A stretch of 64,000 nt of DNA from Candidatus Altimarinota bacterium. GTDB taxonomy: Bacteria > Patescibacteriota > Gracilibacteria > BD1-5 > UBA2023. Below the pieces are notes generated by a model. The model was not told the DNA's origin. It worked only from the letters and a program-made list of their open reading frames with translations, and made no database searches. The stretch lies in the NCBI GenBank assembly GCA_028685185.1, contig JAQUEK010000004.1:62001-126000 (forward strand), read 5' to 3'. The position numbers and the translations under genes were made by a program. Positions 23,038 to 35,367 of this stretch are shown here, piece by piece; the first letter of the stretch is position 1; the number at the start of each line of letters is the position of its first letter.

Positions 23038-24897
23038 TTATTTCTTTGTTTCAGGTGTTTTCTCTTTCGGAGATTCCTCTTTGATGCTTTCAAGCTTTTT
23101 CATGGTCTTGTCTCAGAATGATCAATCTGCTTTTGCTCCTATTGATTTCTGCAATGCCTTAACATTTGCAATAGTTGGGTTTGTCAGAGCATCAGTGATA
23201 AGTTTGTTGATGTTTTTTTCATCAATTGTATAATTCATCACATTTCATTCTGTTTTTACCTTAAACAGATTGTCCACCCTTTTTATCGTACTCTCATTCT
23301 TAAGGAATTTCTCTGATTGCTGTTCTTTTTTTCATTTTGCCTTAAATTCAGCATTAATAGCTAAAGCTTTGCTGTTTTCAGCTTTAACCTTCGGAGCTGT
23401 CTCAGGGGATTGTCCAGCTTTTGATTCAGCCTTAGGTAACAGTGATTTCTGGTATGCCAATGCTGTTTTCATATCAAAATTTCAATTAACCTTATGCTCT
23501 TTTGGCAAATGTCAGTTTTTTATAAGATCCTTCTGCAGTTCAATAACTGCATTTTTTGTCTTTTCTCAGTAAGTAAGCAGATCAGGTTTTCATGTTTCAT
23601 TACTTTTTTCTGTTTTTTCATCTTTGATATCCAACAGATATTGAACATCTTTTATATATTTCTGTCCAGAAGCATCTTTCGGATCCTTGATTGATCCATT
23701 TACATCAAACATCTTAGATAGGTCATATCCGGAATTCTTCTGATCAAGCATCGAATCGACCATTTTCTTCTTTCAATTCTCATCTATCTTTTGGGTATCA
23801 GCTACTTTTTCATTGGTTTTATCCAATCAGAACAAGGCCGCGAACAATTCAAGTATTTTCCTGAAAGGATTATTAGGAGAAAGTTTTGCAATCAATTTAT
23901 TTATGTTTGCTCAATCGATATTAAGAGATTTCGCTTTTTCCTTTGTAACCTCTTTTATTTTTACAGTATTTATCTTTGAAATATTATCTGCACCTATCTT
24001 TTCAGACATCTTTCATTCAATCATTAAAGGTGTGATTTTTCAATCTATTATGATAAAACTATTATTTATATCAATTTTTTTACCTCCTATCTCTTTTAAA
24101 AGCGATATAGCATCCTTATTTCAGCTTTCATTTATATATTTGATATCTTCAGCATTTTCAATTGTGAATCAAGTCTTTAGCATTCCTTCAAATGCAGCTT
24201 TTTTCATTTCAGGAAGAGTCTTGCTTACAAATTCAGTCAATGTTTTTTTCTCATCAATCTTCATGTCTGATAAATTGATTGATTCGATGATTGTTTTTAT
24301 TGATTGTTCGCTTAATAACGGAGATATCTTAAGTAAATCTGCCTTATCTAATATCTTGATATTCTTTATTTCACTTAATGCTTCTTTTGAATTTTCTCAT
24401 TTTAAAAGATTATTTATAGCCACTGAAGTTTTGTTTGTATTTGTAATCTGTGTTTCCAAATTCACATGTGCAGAAACAGTTTCTTTTTGATTAGACTGGA
24501 TTCATCAATCTCCATTTTTTACCGTATTCGATTTTTTAAATTCTTTGTTTCAATTTAAATCTTTATCAGTATTTCAGCTTGCTTTATTATTTACTAATGC
24601 AAGTTTTGCATCGATAAATTTTTTTCACGCTTCGCTTGAATTTAATTTTAAGTAAGCAGATATAAGTGCTTTTTGAGAAGGAGTCAGTTCTTTTGAAAAA
24701 TCTACGCTGTTTAGATATTGTTCCATTGGTCATGTCATGGTCTTCTGAAGTTCCCCAAGTGTTTTTGGATCATCAAGCTTCTCGGATAATACCCTTATTT
24801 CACTATCGGACAATTTGCTGATATCAGGCAATTGGGATGCTTTAGTATCGATAGATTGAACCCCTAAATCATTAGTTCTTAAATCTTTTTCTGCCAT
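23038..24897 (-). CDS. 619-residue protein with peptidoglycan-binding-like repeats
   Basis: Starts MAEKDLRTNDLGVQSIDTK with no signal peptide. The first 350 residues are helical and hydrophilic. Two C-terminal stretches resemble the PG_binding_1 fold: one around LTYGEKTKNAVIELQKDLIK with NGHLPKEHKVNGNFDMKTAL, the other NVKALQKSIGAKADGSFGDK near the end. The tail is Lys/Glu/Pro-rich. If the assignment is right the protein binds murein, yet no export signal is visible. It is the third gene of an operon with the LysM protein and a 105-residue protein. Confidence 0.72.
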
Positions 24898-24915
24898 ATT
24901 TGTTTTTGTTAAATA

Positions 24916-25233
24916 TTAAATCAATTGTAATTCTAGAAGTTCCCGTTCTGCAGCAGATACACTTTCTTTTTTTTCTTTTGTCTCTTTTTCTCTAAGTTTT
25001 TCAATAAGTTTTATGGATTGCGTCATCTTAGCTCTGATTTCATCATCTTTGATTCCTTTTAACGCTTCACTAAGTATTCATGAAAGCGAATCCAAGATTT
25101 CAGGCGTGACGAATTGACTTTTGATCAAGGCATGTATTCATGGTGCCAAGTCCCAGAATCAAAAAAGCCCTTCGATTGACGAAAGAAGGGATTCCCTTTT
25201 CTTTATATAATTCTGTTTTTCAATTTCTGTCAT
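24916..25233 (-). CDS. 105-residue protein of unknown function
   Basis: I do not recognise this protein. It begins MTEIEKQNYIKKRESLLSSI, has a short hydrophobic aromatic patch (GLFGFWDLAPGIHALIKSQF) and ends in a strongly helical charged tail (LIEKLREKETKEKKES) that could form a coiled coil. It lies between the LysM gene (78-base gap) and the 619-residue gene (18-base gap), so it is very likely cotranscribed and may be an adaptor for those proteins. Confidence 0.7.
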
Positions 25234-25311
25234 AGGTTTCAATTAGATTGATAATAATTTAGCATAAAATCATCATCATGTCAAAATAATTCAATATATT
25301 CCGCTGATATT

Positions 25312-28300
25312 TTAGAGCTTGCTTTCTTGATGATTTTGATTTGTGTTATTCTTGTTCAGATAATTGAAGATTGAATTCTGAAATCTTCATTCGGATAATT
25401 CTTCCTTTTCCGGAATCAATGATGGATTCACATTTTTAGCTTTCAGATAAAACTTAAGCTCAGGATCTCTGATGAAATCGAATAAGGTTGAGTTGAAATT
25501 TTTTGAAGAGGTCAGATCGATGCTTAATTTTTTTATTTTTTCAAATATCTTCTTATCTTCTGGAGTTTTAACTTGTTTCTCATAATCCCTGCAATATTTC
25601 TTTAGGTGCTTCAAAAAGGTATTTCTTCAGTATTTGATTCTTCATAAGGCTTTTCATTTAAAGGAATCATCATAAACCGATTCAGATTCTACATTCAAAC
25701 CCATCGCTCAGTCAAAAATCCTCAATATGCAATTTTCTGCAAAAGCATATAAAGCTGAGTTCTCTCATAAGTGATTTATAAGAAGGATACTGCTCTCATA
25801 GTCCCTCATCTTATCCTTATCTGAATATATGTCATCAATATTCTCTCATGCATTGTAAAGGATTCAGTTGAATTTCTGAAAATGCACATTTATCTTATCA
25901 CTTAAAAGAGATGCTCACAGCATTTTTCCAATGAAATTCGATCAGTCTCAGCTATCTATCCTTATAAGTTCCTTAAGGTATTTCTTTATATCTTTGAAAT
26001 CATCTTTATCAAGATTATCTTTATTTATTATTGATTTAAGTTTTTCAGCCGTATCGATATCACCTTTGGCAGCGCTTTTCTGTTTTGCCGTAAGCGAATT
26101 CAGATAATCCTTGAATTCCTGACCTTCAGTCTTGCTGAAAAAATTCAGAAGATTTTCCTTTGTTATCCATTCGTTCCATCATTTATCTATGGTATCGACC
26201 CTAATCTGAAAATCTCACATTGATTTTATGAGATCGATTCAAAATGTCCTGTTCAGATTTTCAAGGCTTCTTTTAACCTGTTTTCTAGAAATCATCCCAT
26301 TGCTTTTTCATCTGTCATAAACTTCCATGTATTCTATGGTTTTTATAAGGTTCCTGTTCTGATTCGTCCCTACTGCAATATCAATAAGCTTATCATCATA
26401 TTTATTTTGAGGTATGTCAGATGTGTAATAAATGCTATTTATCTCTCATAATATATCATTCATATCAGAAAATGGCATAATGAAGGTTTTTCACGGTTTT
26501 ATGTTTTTCAAGAAGCTCTTGCTGTTGAATTTTATATCTTTCTTTATTGATCGATCTAAAAATTTCACTAAGAACATCCTCTGCTGAAACTCATTCAATT
26601 CGGAAATTAATCTCAAATTGTCAAATTTATCGAACTTTGAGCTATAATGAACCACATAATCCCTTATTCTATTGAAGATATGCACGGAAGTATCTCATGG
26701 AAAGGTTTTAATATCTATGAATTCCTTCAGTTCCGACATGTTTTCATTCGAAAGCTTGAAATTTGTTTTCTTCTGGTTTATGAATTCCTTGAAATTACCT
26801 GAAATTCAAGCTGTTTCATAATAAGGTAAAGCTCTGTTTATATTAAATGCTCATGGATTCAAGACATTCTCATCCTGTAAAAATCAACCGAGCTTCAAAC
26901 CTTTTATCTGAAGGTCATAATATCTGTTTATCTTTTGGACGAATTTTGGGTCCTGAGGATCAAGTTGTTCGTAAATCTTAATCTGTTCTCTCAATACTTT
27001 CTCGACTGTCTCTCATCTTCTTACATCGTATGTTCATTTTATCTTGAGATTGTCTTGATTCTTTTGAAATTTATCTTTTCTGAATGAAGAATTTTTTCAT
27101 GGCTCAAGGATTTCCGTTGGCAGATATAATCATGGCACCACAAATTCGAAAAACATACGTGTCCTTGCATTCATCTTTTTTCTTCTATCTTCATCAAGGC
27201 TTGTTATCTGATGCTCTCAATCTATCATTATAGGTCAGGAGAGCTCGATCTTGCTTGTTGGTCTTATTTGCATCGATCAGGTTTTTCAATTTCTGAATCT
27301 CTTCATTTCTGAAACCAGATCCACTTTGATTCAGTCCACTTTTATATTCACCAGATCCGGATATTTTTCAAGTCAATCATATATCCTCTTCCTTAATTCT
27401 TGAGAATATGCACTTCCTATATCAGCTCTTGTCTGTATGAAATTCGCGATGAAATCTATGACAGTGATTGACTTTTCCATTTTCAGCTTATCTTTGTTTT
27501 CAGATATCCTCGATTTCAATGAAATCATCTTTTCTGCATTTGAATTGTAATTTTTCAATGCTTCTGAGATTATCCTGTTATCAGATAATATTTTTCATAT
27601 TGATAATGCACTTATCTCATCATCTTTGGTTCATATGAATCATTTTATCTGATTTATGGAATTTTCAGCTTTCCTTATGCTGAACAGAAGGTTTCTCCTG
27701 TACTCCATATCCTCCTCATCCAAAATATGATTGGAGATGAGAGATTGGTCATTGTTTATCAGTGCATTAAGAAATCCTTTCTTTGCTCCTTCATTAGGTA
27801 AATTTATATTTTTGAAGATAATTGTGTAGTTTCTTTCGATCTTTGCTTTCAGCTCTTGATTCTGTTCATTATTCAAGGCATTTATAAGTATAATTCTTGA
27901 TTTTTCTATTTCTGATCTTTCTTTTCTGAATTCGATATCCAAAACCCTTAACTCAGAATCCGCTTTTCTACCTTCAACGATCCTATCAACCTCTGATTTT
28001 GCCAAAGCTCAAAGCCCTTGATTTTTTTCCTGGATCAGATTATTGATTCCGTTATTCTTCTTGATTGATATATTGTATTGATTTATTGAAGTTTTTGTCA
28101 TCGCATTTGTCTCGATCAGTTTTCAATAATCGCTTATATTAAGCTCTTTTGAGCTTTTAATATCGTTAGATAATTGCCTCAATCAATCCAAAGCCCTGAA
28201 TCTTGAATTTTCAAGGGATAGTAGATATCCAGCATCCTCCTCACTTATCCTGTATTTCAATATTGCAGAAACTCATTCAAGTATATTATCCTTATTCTTT

Positions 28301-29505
28301 GTCTCTATCACTTTCTTCATTTTTTCAGCCCTATCTGAACTTCATTCTGAAAGCCTTTTAATTGCTATGTCTATAAGATATATCTTTTTTCTTAGAGATT
28401 CGTTCTTGTTTAGATCCATACTTTCCAAAAGCCTTTGTTTCCTTGCTGATAGATCCTTGTCTGATTTTCATCTTTCAAATTCGAGCAGTTTCAAATCCTT
28501 TTGTAATTCTTTCTTATCATCAGCAAATGATTCGACCTTTCAATCCTTAATGTTTCATATCTGGGAGGCTTCGAAATTCCAGCTTATATTTCAGGCAAAC
28601 ATAGACTGATGTGTATTGTAATGCTTATCTTTTCTATCCTTATTATATTCAGCAGTTTTTCATTTATAGTTGGAATAGATGAAATAGTATGGAACCAGGC
28701 TTCATTTCACTCAAGATCTCTCCAGATATTTTCAAAGATCCAAAATTCCTGATTCATACTCTTTTCTGTCGGTTTCCTTCAATGGATTAATCTCTCAGAT
28801 TTTTTTTCCGTCAAAATGCTCCATCAGGTTAATCGGCTGAGAGAATCCTATGCTTTTAAGTTCCGCTGGAAGCATCCATGCATCGATATTCTGTTTTTGC
28901 AGAAATCTCTTCTCTTCCGGTCTGATATCTCACACGTTAACGCTTTGCGACATAAGAGTCCTTATGAGATTCGCGCATGTCACATTCACTTCTCTTGATG
29001 AATCCACAATACGCGGAAGCCTTGGGTCCATCTGTGATTTTTGCGCATTCATGAATCAATCAAGGATATTAGGTAATCATATCGATTGAACCCTTTTAGA
29101 GAATAGGGATCAATCCAATTCTTTTTTTATTATTTTTGAATCGCGATTCGTGATTTTCCTATTAAGATTGAGAATTTTTGATATCTCTTTGATTTTTTCC
29201 AAATTCCTATTGAATTCTTGGATATCCCTGGGGATAAATATCTTTTCTCATGGTTTTATCACTATGATGCTTTGATTTTTTCATTTTGTCTTGAGATTCT
29301 TTCATAGGAGCATATTCAGATCTATAAGGTCAGATTCAGAAAAACCACCATTTTTTGCTATGCTGCTAATGGTATCTCCATCTTTTATCTCATATTTGAC
29401 CGTATTAGAAACGATTATGTTTCTTATTCTTGTCAATTCCGGATTTTCTTCGATATTTCAAGCTTTAAGCTCTTCAAGAGGTTTTATCTGATCTAAATCT
29501 GCCAT
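25312..29505 (-). CDS. LysM-domain protein, 1,397 residues
   Basis: A single open frame with no TAA or TAG throughout. The start is MADLDQIKPLEELKAGNIEE with no signal peptide. Residues about 34-95 form a LysM-like domain: VKYEIKDGDTISSIAKNGGF, then LIDLNMLLGKNL and a late KPGEKIFIPR. A following segment contains VNVTCANLIRTLMSQ, whose cysteine could be catalytic in a papain-like fold, but no His partner was identified. The remaining 1,000 residues are Lys/Glu/Ile-rich helices, probably coiled coils. It is the first gene of the operon with the 105- and 619-residue proteins. Function unknown; a murein-associated structural or lytic role is inferred. Confidence 0.75.
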
Positions 29506-29572
29506 AAAGCGATGTTTTTATTTAGTTTTATTTCTTATGCTGTCTCGATGATATCACAAAAAGTTTTTTTTG

Positions 29573-29632
29573 ACAACAAATACAAACTAAAAAACAGTGG
29601 CTAGCCACTGTTTTTTAGTTTGTATTTGTTGT
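29573..29632. terminator. 60-base perfect palindrome, terminator of the fibre-like gene
   Basis: Two 30-base arms meeting at ggctagcc with no loop, bounded by A/T runs. It lies 24 bases after the stop of the minus-strand gene at 29657-30727 and upstream of the LysM operon, whose possible promoter (TTGTCA, 17 bases, TATCAT on the minus strand) overlaps its left end. Confidence 0.75.
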
Positions 29633-29656
29633 TTGTATTTAGTTTATAATTAAATA

Positions 29657-30727
29657 CTAAAGACAATTTCAGATACATGTGACATTTATTATATTCTTTG
29701 AATTCATATTAAGATTCTGAGTAGCTGTATGGTTTCAAAGGTTATCAACTGGAGCATAAGATCATACATTCAATGAAGTCACAGGAATTCAACCATTGAT
29801 AGTGTTTAAAACTGAATTAGAAGCTGGATCTATAAAGTAGGAAGTGTTATTACCATCTACAAATGCTGTTGCATAACTGTTTCATGCAAGTATCTGATTA
29901 CCTCACATATCAAGTTGCCATAGATTTGCTGGTGCTGACCATCCTCATATCCTTATCACATTATCTGGATCAAGTCACATATTAACAGCATAATATCAAC
30001 CTCTATGAAATGACATTCAAGCAGCACCTCAATCATTTGAAAATGCTTCTAATCAATATGTTACATTAGATCATATCTTTGAAGTAGATCATTTATTTGA
30101 TCAGATATAATTAGTATTCCAAGTTGTATTCGTTGTATCATTTCTAAGAAAAGATACAGCATGTATACTATCAACTGTATCTGAATTTCAAGCACTTGTT
30201 GCATTACCTGTAATACTTATTCAGTAAGTTCATGCTCATACATCAGCACTAGTAATAGTTCAATCTGAGATTTCTGAAGTTCATACAGCTCATGCTGCTA
30301 TATTTCAAGCTGTTATTGTATCTGTCGCGATGTCTGTTCAGCTAATAGTTCAATCTGAGATTTCTGAAGTTCATACAGCTCATGCTGCTATATTTCAAGC
30401 TGTTATTGTATCTGTCGCGATGTCTGTGCTTGTTATTGTAGAGTTGGCAATATCAGTTCAGCTAATAGTTCAATCTAATATATCAGCGCTGACTATTGTT
30501 GAATCCGATATTTTGCTTGAAGTGACTGAATTTGATCATAATTGAGTACTTCAAACAGTTCAATCCTTTATATTGGTTCAAACCAATTTATATACTCAGC
30601 TTATATTTTCAAAAAGATTTCATATCAATCAGCTTGTTGAAGCAAAAATCGTTGTATTGGCCATTGTGACCGCTCATATCAAAAATCATATTGAAATGTT
30701 TCTGATGTAAGAAAAATTTGTTTTCAT
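29657..30727 (-). CDS. secreted fibre-like repeat protein
   Basis: A 356-residue protein with an N-terminal hydrophobic signal (SIGFLIGAVTMANTTIFA). Residues about 60-180 are short Ser/Thr/Asp/Gly repeats of the form DGTISGTDIATDTITAGNIA followed by AGAVGTSEIS, which resemble beta-solenoid fibre stalks. The second half (SFHRGGYYAVNMGLDPDNVI, then WQLDMGGNQILAGNSYATAF) looks like the distal domain of tail fibres or trimeric surface fibres, and the tail contains two cysteines. No phage genes are nearby. I infer an extracellular attachment fibre; no named family is certain. It has its own terminator. Confidence 0.75.
30253..30427 (-). repeat. tandem 90-base repeat in the fibre-like gene
   Basis: An 85-base sequence at 30253-30337 is repeated without change at 30343-30427 (period 90 bases, 30 residues). 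It encodes the DIATDTITAGNIAAGAVGTS unit. Perfect nucleotide identity suggests a recent duplication or gene conversion. Confidence 0.9.
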
Positions 30728-30776
30728 AAAAGTAAAGTTAATGAATATTTGTTTTTGTTTAATTATTTTGGTAAAT

Positions 30777-32375
30777 TTAATTGTCTGCATTTTTTCTTAG
30801 AATCTTCATGTCACTTGTCTGTATGTTTGAATTGTATTCCAATACAAATGGATTGATTTTTTCTGTTGTCTTTAGATTTGCTTCGCCGGATTGATCTATA
30901 TTACATTTTTTCTTTCATGCCCAAGCATACAACATTTCATCAAATGGTCATGAATTTGTAGCCCTTGGAACAAGTTTTTCGGTAGTATTATAACATTGGA
31001 ATCCGATAGGTGCATTTCAGGATGAATCCTTGTCTGTCGATTTCCTCAATGAGAAATATCTAAGGTAAGTGAAATCATATTTTTTAGCCTGAGCCTCATC
31101 GCATGAATTATATTTATCAGCTCAATATGGACATTTGGAATTACCTGGAATATATCATCATATCGAATTTGCTGTCATTATGGATCAATATATGAAAAGC
31201 TGCCTTCTTAATGAATCCGGATTTGTTATGAGGTTTGATCAATCATAATTCAATATGCTTCAATCCGCAACTATCATACCGACCAGATTTGTGACATTCG
31301 GATTTATATATACATTTCATCAGTTTTCAGGATGATTCGGATCTCTCTTCACGACTATGACAAGCATATCAGATGAAGAATTAGAATAATACATATCAGA
31401 ATTAATGTATAGGTTTCATCATTTTATTATTATAGTTTTCTTTCATGATACAGATATTTTTCAAACATTTAGGTATGAATAATCCGAAGGTGCCTTGATT
31501 TCAATTATTTTTCATTTGTTTCAATCTATTGAAGGATTTCATAATACATTATCTCAATTGAAGTTATAATATGCAAGTCCTTTATTGTTTTCATTATTAT
31601 ATACATTGCTTAGATTTGTTATATTTGATGAGATACTCAGACTAGATTCCTTACCTGTCAGTCAATTTATCAGTCCTTCGATATTCTGGTTTATGATTGA
31701 TTTATAATCTGTTTTTGATATCTGTGAGTCTATATATGCTGCCTGTGTTATGCTTCAATCATAGTTTATCGCTTTACCAAGCATTTTTGAAACTCATCAG
31801 TCATCAGAAACCGCAACTCAGTTAAATGAAAGTCATGCCTGAGTACTTGCAACAATCAAAGAATTCACAGTATTTTGAGATTCACCAGAATTATTAAATA
31901 TTACCGTTCACAAGGTCGGTGAATATAGGTTTCAGATTATAACCTGTCATTTTTCTGGACACCAATATGAATCTCTAATTTCAAGTTCTCACCAGGCAGT
32001 ACTGATTCATGATCCTATTATCTTCATTGAAAGAGTTGATCAACATGAAAGAGTTGATCAGCTATTCACAAGATTAAGATTTACAAAGTTGAAATCTCAC
32101 CAAAGAGTAGAATTTATATCTCATCTTATGCTTCATACTATATCTCAAGATACAGTGCTTCAGATATTTGCTACAGTATTATAGATATATCATGTCAGAG
32201 TTGTCACTGTTCAGCTTATACAAGTATTATCCGCAATACATTCCTGATTATCTATATGCCCCGCATAATCAGGAGTATCTGCATCGATTGAAGAATAGAC
32301 TCATATCAACAAAAATAACAACGAAAAAACATATAAAAGCTTTGTTATTATATTTATATTTGTTTTTGTTTCCAT
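30777..32375 (-). CDS. secreted protein of unknown function, 532 residues
   Basis: N-terminal signal peptide (TKLLYVFSLLFLLIGVYS) followed by a mature part with few charged residues. Early Gly/Ser/Thr-rich beta segments (TVSGDIVGSIRGDINSTLWG) give way to a region with YSYLNVGKISVSGKKTIIIK and GGNLYINSDMYYSN that looks like parallel beta-helix turns. Later GMIVADCSILNYDGSN resembles bacterial surface-layer or autotransporter-like passenger repeats. Scattered cysteines occur near the N- and C-termini. It has a strong promoter of its own at 32454-32482. I do not recognise a family. Confidence 0.72.
32028..32060 (-). repeat. 18-base tandem duplication in the 532-residue gene
   Basis: tgaaagagttgatca occurs at 32028-32042 and again at 32046-32060, encoding a doubled GSTLS unit. 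This is a small slippage-type duplication that keeps frame. Confidence 0.8.
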
Positions 32376-32453
32376 AATATCTATTTTAAAAATATTGGTA
32401 TTTTTTGTTAAATCATGAATTTAAGTTAAGGAATGTTTTTCGGGATTAGCTAT

Positions 32454-32482
32454 ATAGTAGTATATATTTTCTTACTTGTCAA
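32454..32482 (-). promoter_or_regulatory. sigma-70 type promoter for the 532-residue secreted protein
   Basis: On the minus strand TTGACA (32482-32477), a 17-base spacer and TACTAT (32459-32454), giving a leader of about 70 bases before the start at 32375. It is among the best promoters by consensus in the window. Confidence 0.75.
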
Positions 32483-32560
32483 GATATACTAAAATTTCAT
32501 GATCTTATAAATTCAGGGATTTTGGCATGGATTTTTTGATTCTTATCATTAAGATATCAC

Positions 32561-32602
32561 AAAAAAACCAAAACATCAAATATTTGATGTTTTGGTTTTT
32601 TT
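32561..32602. terminator. 42-base palindromic terminator
   Basis: Perfect palindrome with 21-base arms (aaaaaaaccaaaacatcaaat and complement) continuing into T runs. It ends the minus-strand gene at 32636-33481. Confidence 0.8.
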
Positions 32603-32635
32603 TTAGTTTCATGAAAAATCCTGAAGATTATATAT

Positions 32636-33481
32636 CTAATATATTCTCAGATATATCCTCCTTAGAAGATTATTATTATTTTCATTTGATTCTGTAACTA
32701 TCTTATATGCATCTACAGCAACCTTGATATTGTAATATCACTTATAATGAACGGATATTTCTGAAAGGTTTACAGGAAAATCAGTACAAGCTCATTTATC
32801 TAGCATAAGATACATGCTTTTTATCACATTGAAATTACCATTATATATGACAGTATAGAATGTCTGAAAATTATTCATAGGATTTCATATGTTGCAGATT
32901 CTTATATTCAAGTCTCTTCAATATCAATCCTGACGCATATCATCAACAACAAGATCAGGCATATATCGGTTGCGTTTCAAGTCATAGTTTCTATTATCAT
33001 ATGCAGCATTCTGATTCAGATAAGGATAATAGTTGGAATCGTATAAAGAATCCGAATTATTCATGATTCTCAAATATACAGTCTTTCTTAAGGAATTATT
33101 ATTCTTAATCCTTTCCTCTTTTCATGATTTCATTGAAACTCATGAATTTATATCATAGTTTCAATTATTCGTAACAGGCATATCTCTTATTGATGAAACC
33201 TTATAATTTCAACAGGAATTCGAACTAAGATTAACATTCTGAATTATGTTTGATATGATTTTTGATGAACCTATCTTCAGTCACACTGTCATTGTACCTT
33301 TTTCATTCATGCTTCATCATATGTTGCAGACTTTCAGGTAAATGTCTTTGCTGTTGTAATCTTGGAATATGTCTGAAACTATGAAATCCGGATAGCTGGA
33401 GTAGAATATATCAAAAGGTGATGCATTTCAAATACTTAAACCTAGGAAAAATAATATGAACGAGGAAATGATTTTTCTCAT
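32636..33481 (-). CDS. secreted protein with two CARDB-like repeats
   Basis: A 281-residue exported protein: signal peptide RKIISSFILFFLGLSIGNA, then two similar domains. The first has FDIFYSSYPDFIVSDIFQ and YLKVCNIGG; the second has PDLVVDDMRQDGYGRDLNIR and ICNIGN. The pattern of an aspartate-rich first strand followed by a V/I-C-N-I-G turn matches the CARDB Ig-like fold common in archaeal and bacterial surface proteins. The conserved cysteines may pair. A basic linker (KSGKEERIKNNNSLRKTVYL) ends the first domain. Function probably adhesion or matrix; inferred only. Confidence 0.72.
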
Positions 33482-33548
33482 CTTATCTTTAATTAAAAGC
33501 TAAAATAAAACATTTATGATATATTTATTTTTGTTTTAGCTGATTTTT

Positions 33549-33890
33549 TTACATCATTATACAAGCATCCGCAATATAGTCAAACCCATTTTTTACAAGA
33601 TAATCCTTCACTTCTCTATTACTTGATCACGGTTGGCACCAAACCTTCTTGTATCAAAGCATATTCGCTTGCTTAAGGATATTCAATGTGACTTTAGGAG
33701 GTGTAACTATATTTATAATATCAAAATCTTCCTTTATCTCTCAGAGATCCTTATAGGCTTTTATTCATTCTATCTCGTTCTCTTTAGGGTTTACTGGGAT
33801 GACCGTATGTCACCTATATAAGAGATCCTTCATTATTATGTTTCAGAATTTATCTTCATTCTTTGAAGCTCATACCAGAACTATTTTCAT
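33549..33890 (-). CDS. CoA-binding domain protein (YccU-like)
   Basis: A 113-residue Rossmann-fold protein. The start MKIVLVGASKNEDKFGN, the middle NPKENEIEGIKAYKDLGEI and the ending VWCQPGSSNREVKDYLVKNG then ADACIMM match the single-domain CoA-binding family typified by YccU. Ligand binding is known for the family, but the cellular role is unclear. It is divergent from the mtaB-like gene, with a 90-base promoter region between them. Confidence 0.88.
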
Positions 33891-33930
33891 TTTATCTAAA
33901 TTATTAATATGCATATAATTATAAACTTTT

Positions 33931-33959
33931 TTAGCATTTTACAAAAAATTTAATATAAT
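33931..33959 (+). promoter_or_regulatory. promoter for the MtaB-like gene
   Basis: TTAGCA (33931-33936), a 17-base spacer and a perfect TATAAT (33954-33959). The start of transcription would fall about 15 bases before the ATG at 33981, so the leader is very short. Confidence 0.65.
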
Positions 33960-33980
33960 CTGCACATTAAAAATTAAGAA

Positions 33981-35234
33981 ATGAAGCGATTTATGCAATA
34001 CAAGGTTTTCGGATGCAAGACAAATAAATATTTTACGGAAAAATGGTTAAGTTCTGGTTCTCTTGCGGATAAGAAATGAATGTTCATAGCATCTTGCATC
34101 GTTACCGATAGGGCAAAATCCAAATGGCTAAAATTTGTGAAAGATACTATTTCGGGTTTTCAGACAGATGATGAAAAAATATATCTTTCCTGATGTTGAA
34201 CCATCAAGAATTGAAAGCTTGATGAGAATTTCTATGATATATATCCTGAATTGAAGGAATATAAATGCAAGATTGTTCTTTTATGAGAGGATCCCGAAAA
34301 GGAGAACACTTCAATCAGGCTCGATTCCATAAAGAAAAGGATAATCTATACCAGAAAATATCTTATCATCCAGAACTGATGTGATAATTATTGCACATTT
34401 TGTCTTACAATACAAGCAAGATGATGACATAATTCGCGAGATGTGGATTCTATAATTTCAGAAATACAGGATTTTTCAAGCTCCTGATGAAAGGAAATTG
34501 TTCTGACGGGTACGAACATATGAGCCTGGTGAGCATCTGATACGAAAAAATTCGATGAATCGAAATTACATGAGCTTCTTGAAGAAATCCTTGAAAAGAC
34601 GACAATGCCTAGGATCAGGATATCAAGCCTTTGAATAGAATATATAAGTGAGCGTCTTTTGAAGATATTTTCCAATCCGAGGATCTATCCTCACTTTCAT
34701 CTTTCCATCCAGTCATGAAGCGATAAGATATTGAAATCGATGAATAGGAATTATTCCGAGAAAAAATTGAATGAAATTCTAGAGAGACTGAATGATCTGA
34801 AAAGGATGGATTGAATATTGCCGAGTATATGAGCAGATATGATAATCTGATTCCCCTGAGAAAGTCAGGAAGATTTTGAAAAATCCTTAAATCTGCTTGA
34901 AAAATACAATATAACAAAGCTTCATGCATTTCCATTCTCTTCACATAAAAGCCATTATTCAATTCCTGCTTGAGCTTTTCCGAATCAAATAGATGACAAG
35001 ATAAAGAGAGAGAGGATGGATGTCATATGAAAAGAGGCAAATAGGGTCAGAGAATGTTTTCAGAAAAAGAATGATTGAAAATCAATGAATATGCTAGTGG
35101 AAAAAATATGAGATCAGACATTTTCAGGTTGGAGTGAGAATTATATATTGCTGAATCAGGAAAATTTCACCCCATCCGATAATCAGGAAATAAAAAGATG
35201 AAATATCATAGAAGGTATTTTTAATCTGAAATAA
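33981..35234 (+). CDS. mtaB: radical SAM tRNA methylthiotransferase (MtaB-like)
   Basis: A 417-residue enzyme of the MiaB/MtaB/RimO family. The radical SAM cluster motif CDNYCTFC is at residues about 135-142 inside IIQNGCDNYCTFCLTIQARG, followed by GGHNSRDVDSIISEI. N-terminal cysteines in VFGCKTNKYFTE and YLSGCGTIKNGKL bind the second cluster in this family. HLSIQSGSDKIL and IGFPGESQEDF are further family markers. MtaB adds a methylthio group to t6A37; assignment to MtaB rather than MiaB rests on the CKTN start and the length. The ATG at 33993 is an alternative start. Confidence 0.88.
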
Positions 35235-35367
35235 AACTTTTTTCAGCCCAAATTATCCCGAAACAATGAATACAATCACACTTCAATCAAGATTTATATA
35301 TAATAAATTATTGATTTATTTTAAAAAACGGTTAAACTTCATTAGTTAATTTTTAATTTAAATTTTT

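Noticed and set aside
23813-24490. A 225-codon plus-strand frame opposite the 619-residue gene
   Set aside because: The minus-strand gene is continuous and has recognisable murein-binding-like repeats; the plus frame is the mirror of its AT-rich codons.
29657-30727. Prophage remnant suggested by the fibre-like protein
   Set aside because: No capsid, terminase, portal, integrase or lysis genes were found in the neighbourhood and the protein has a signal peptide.
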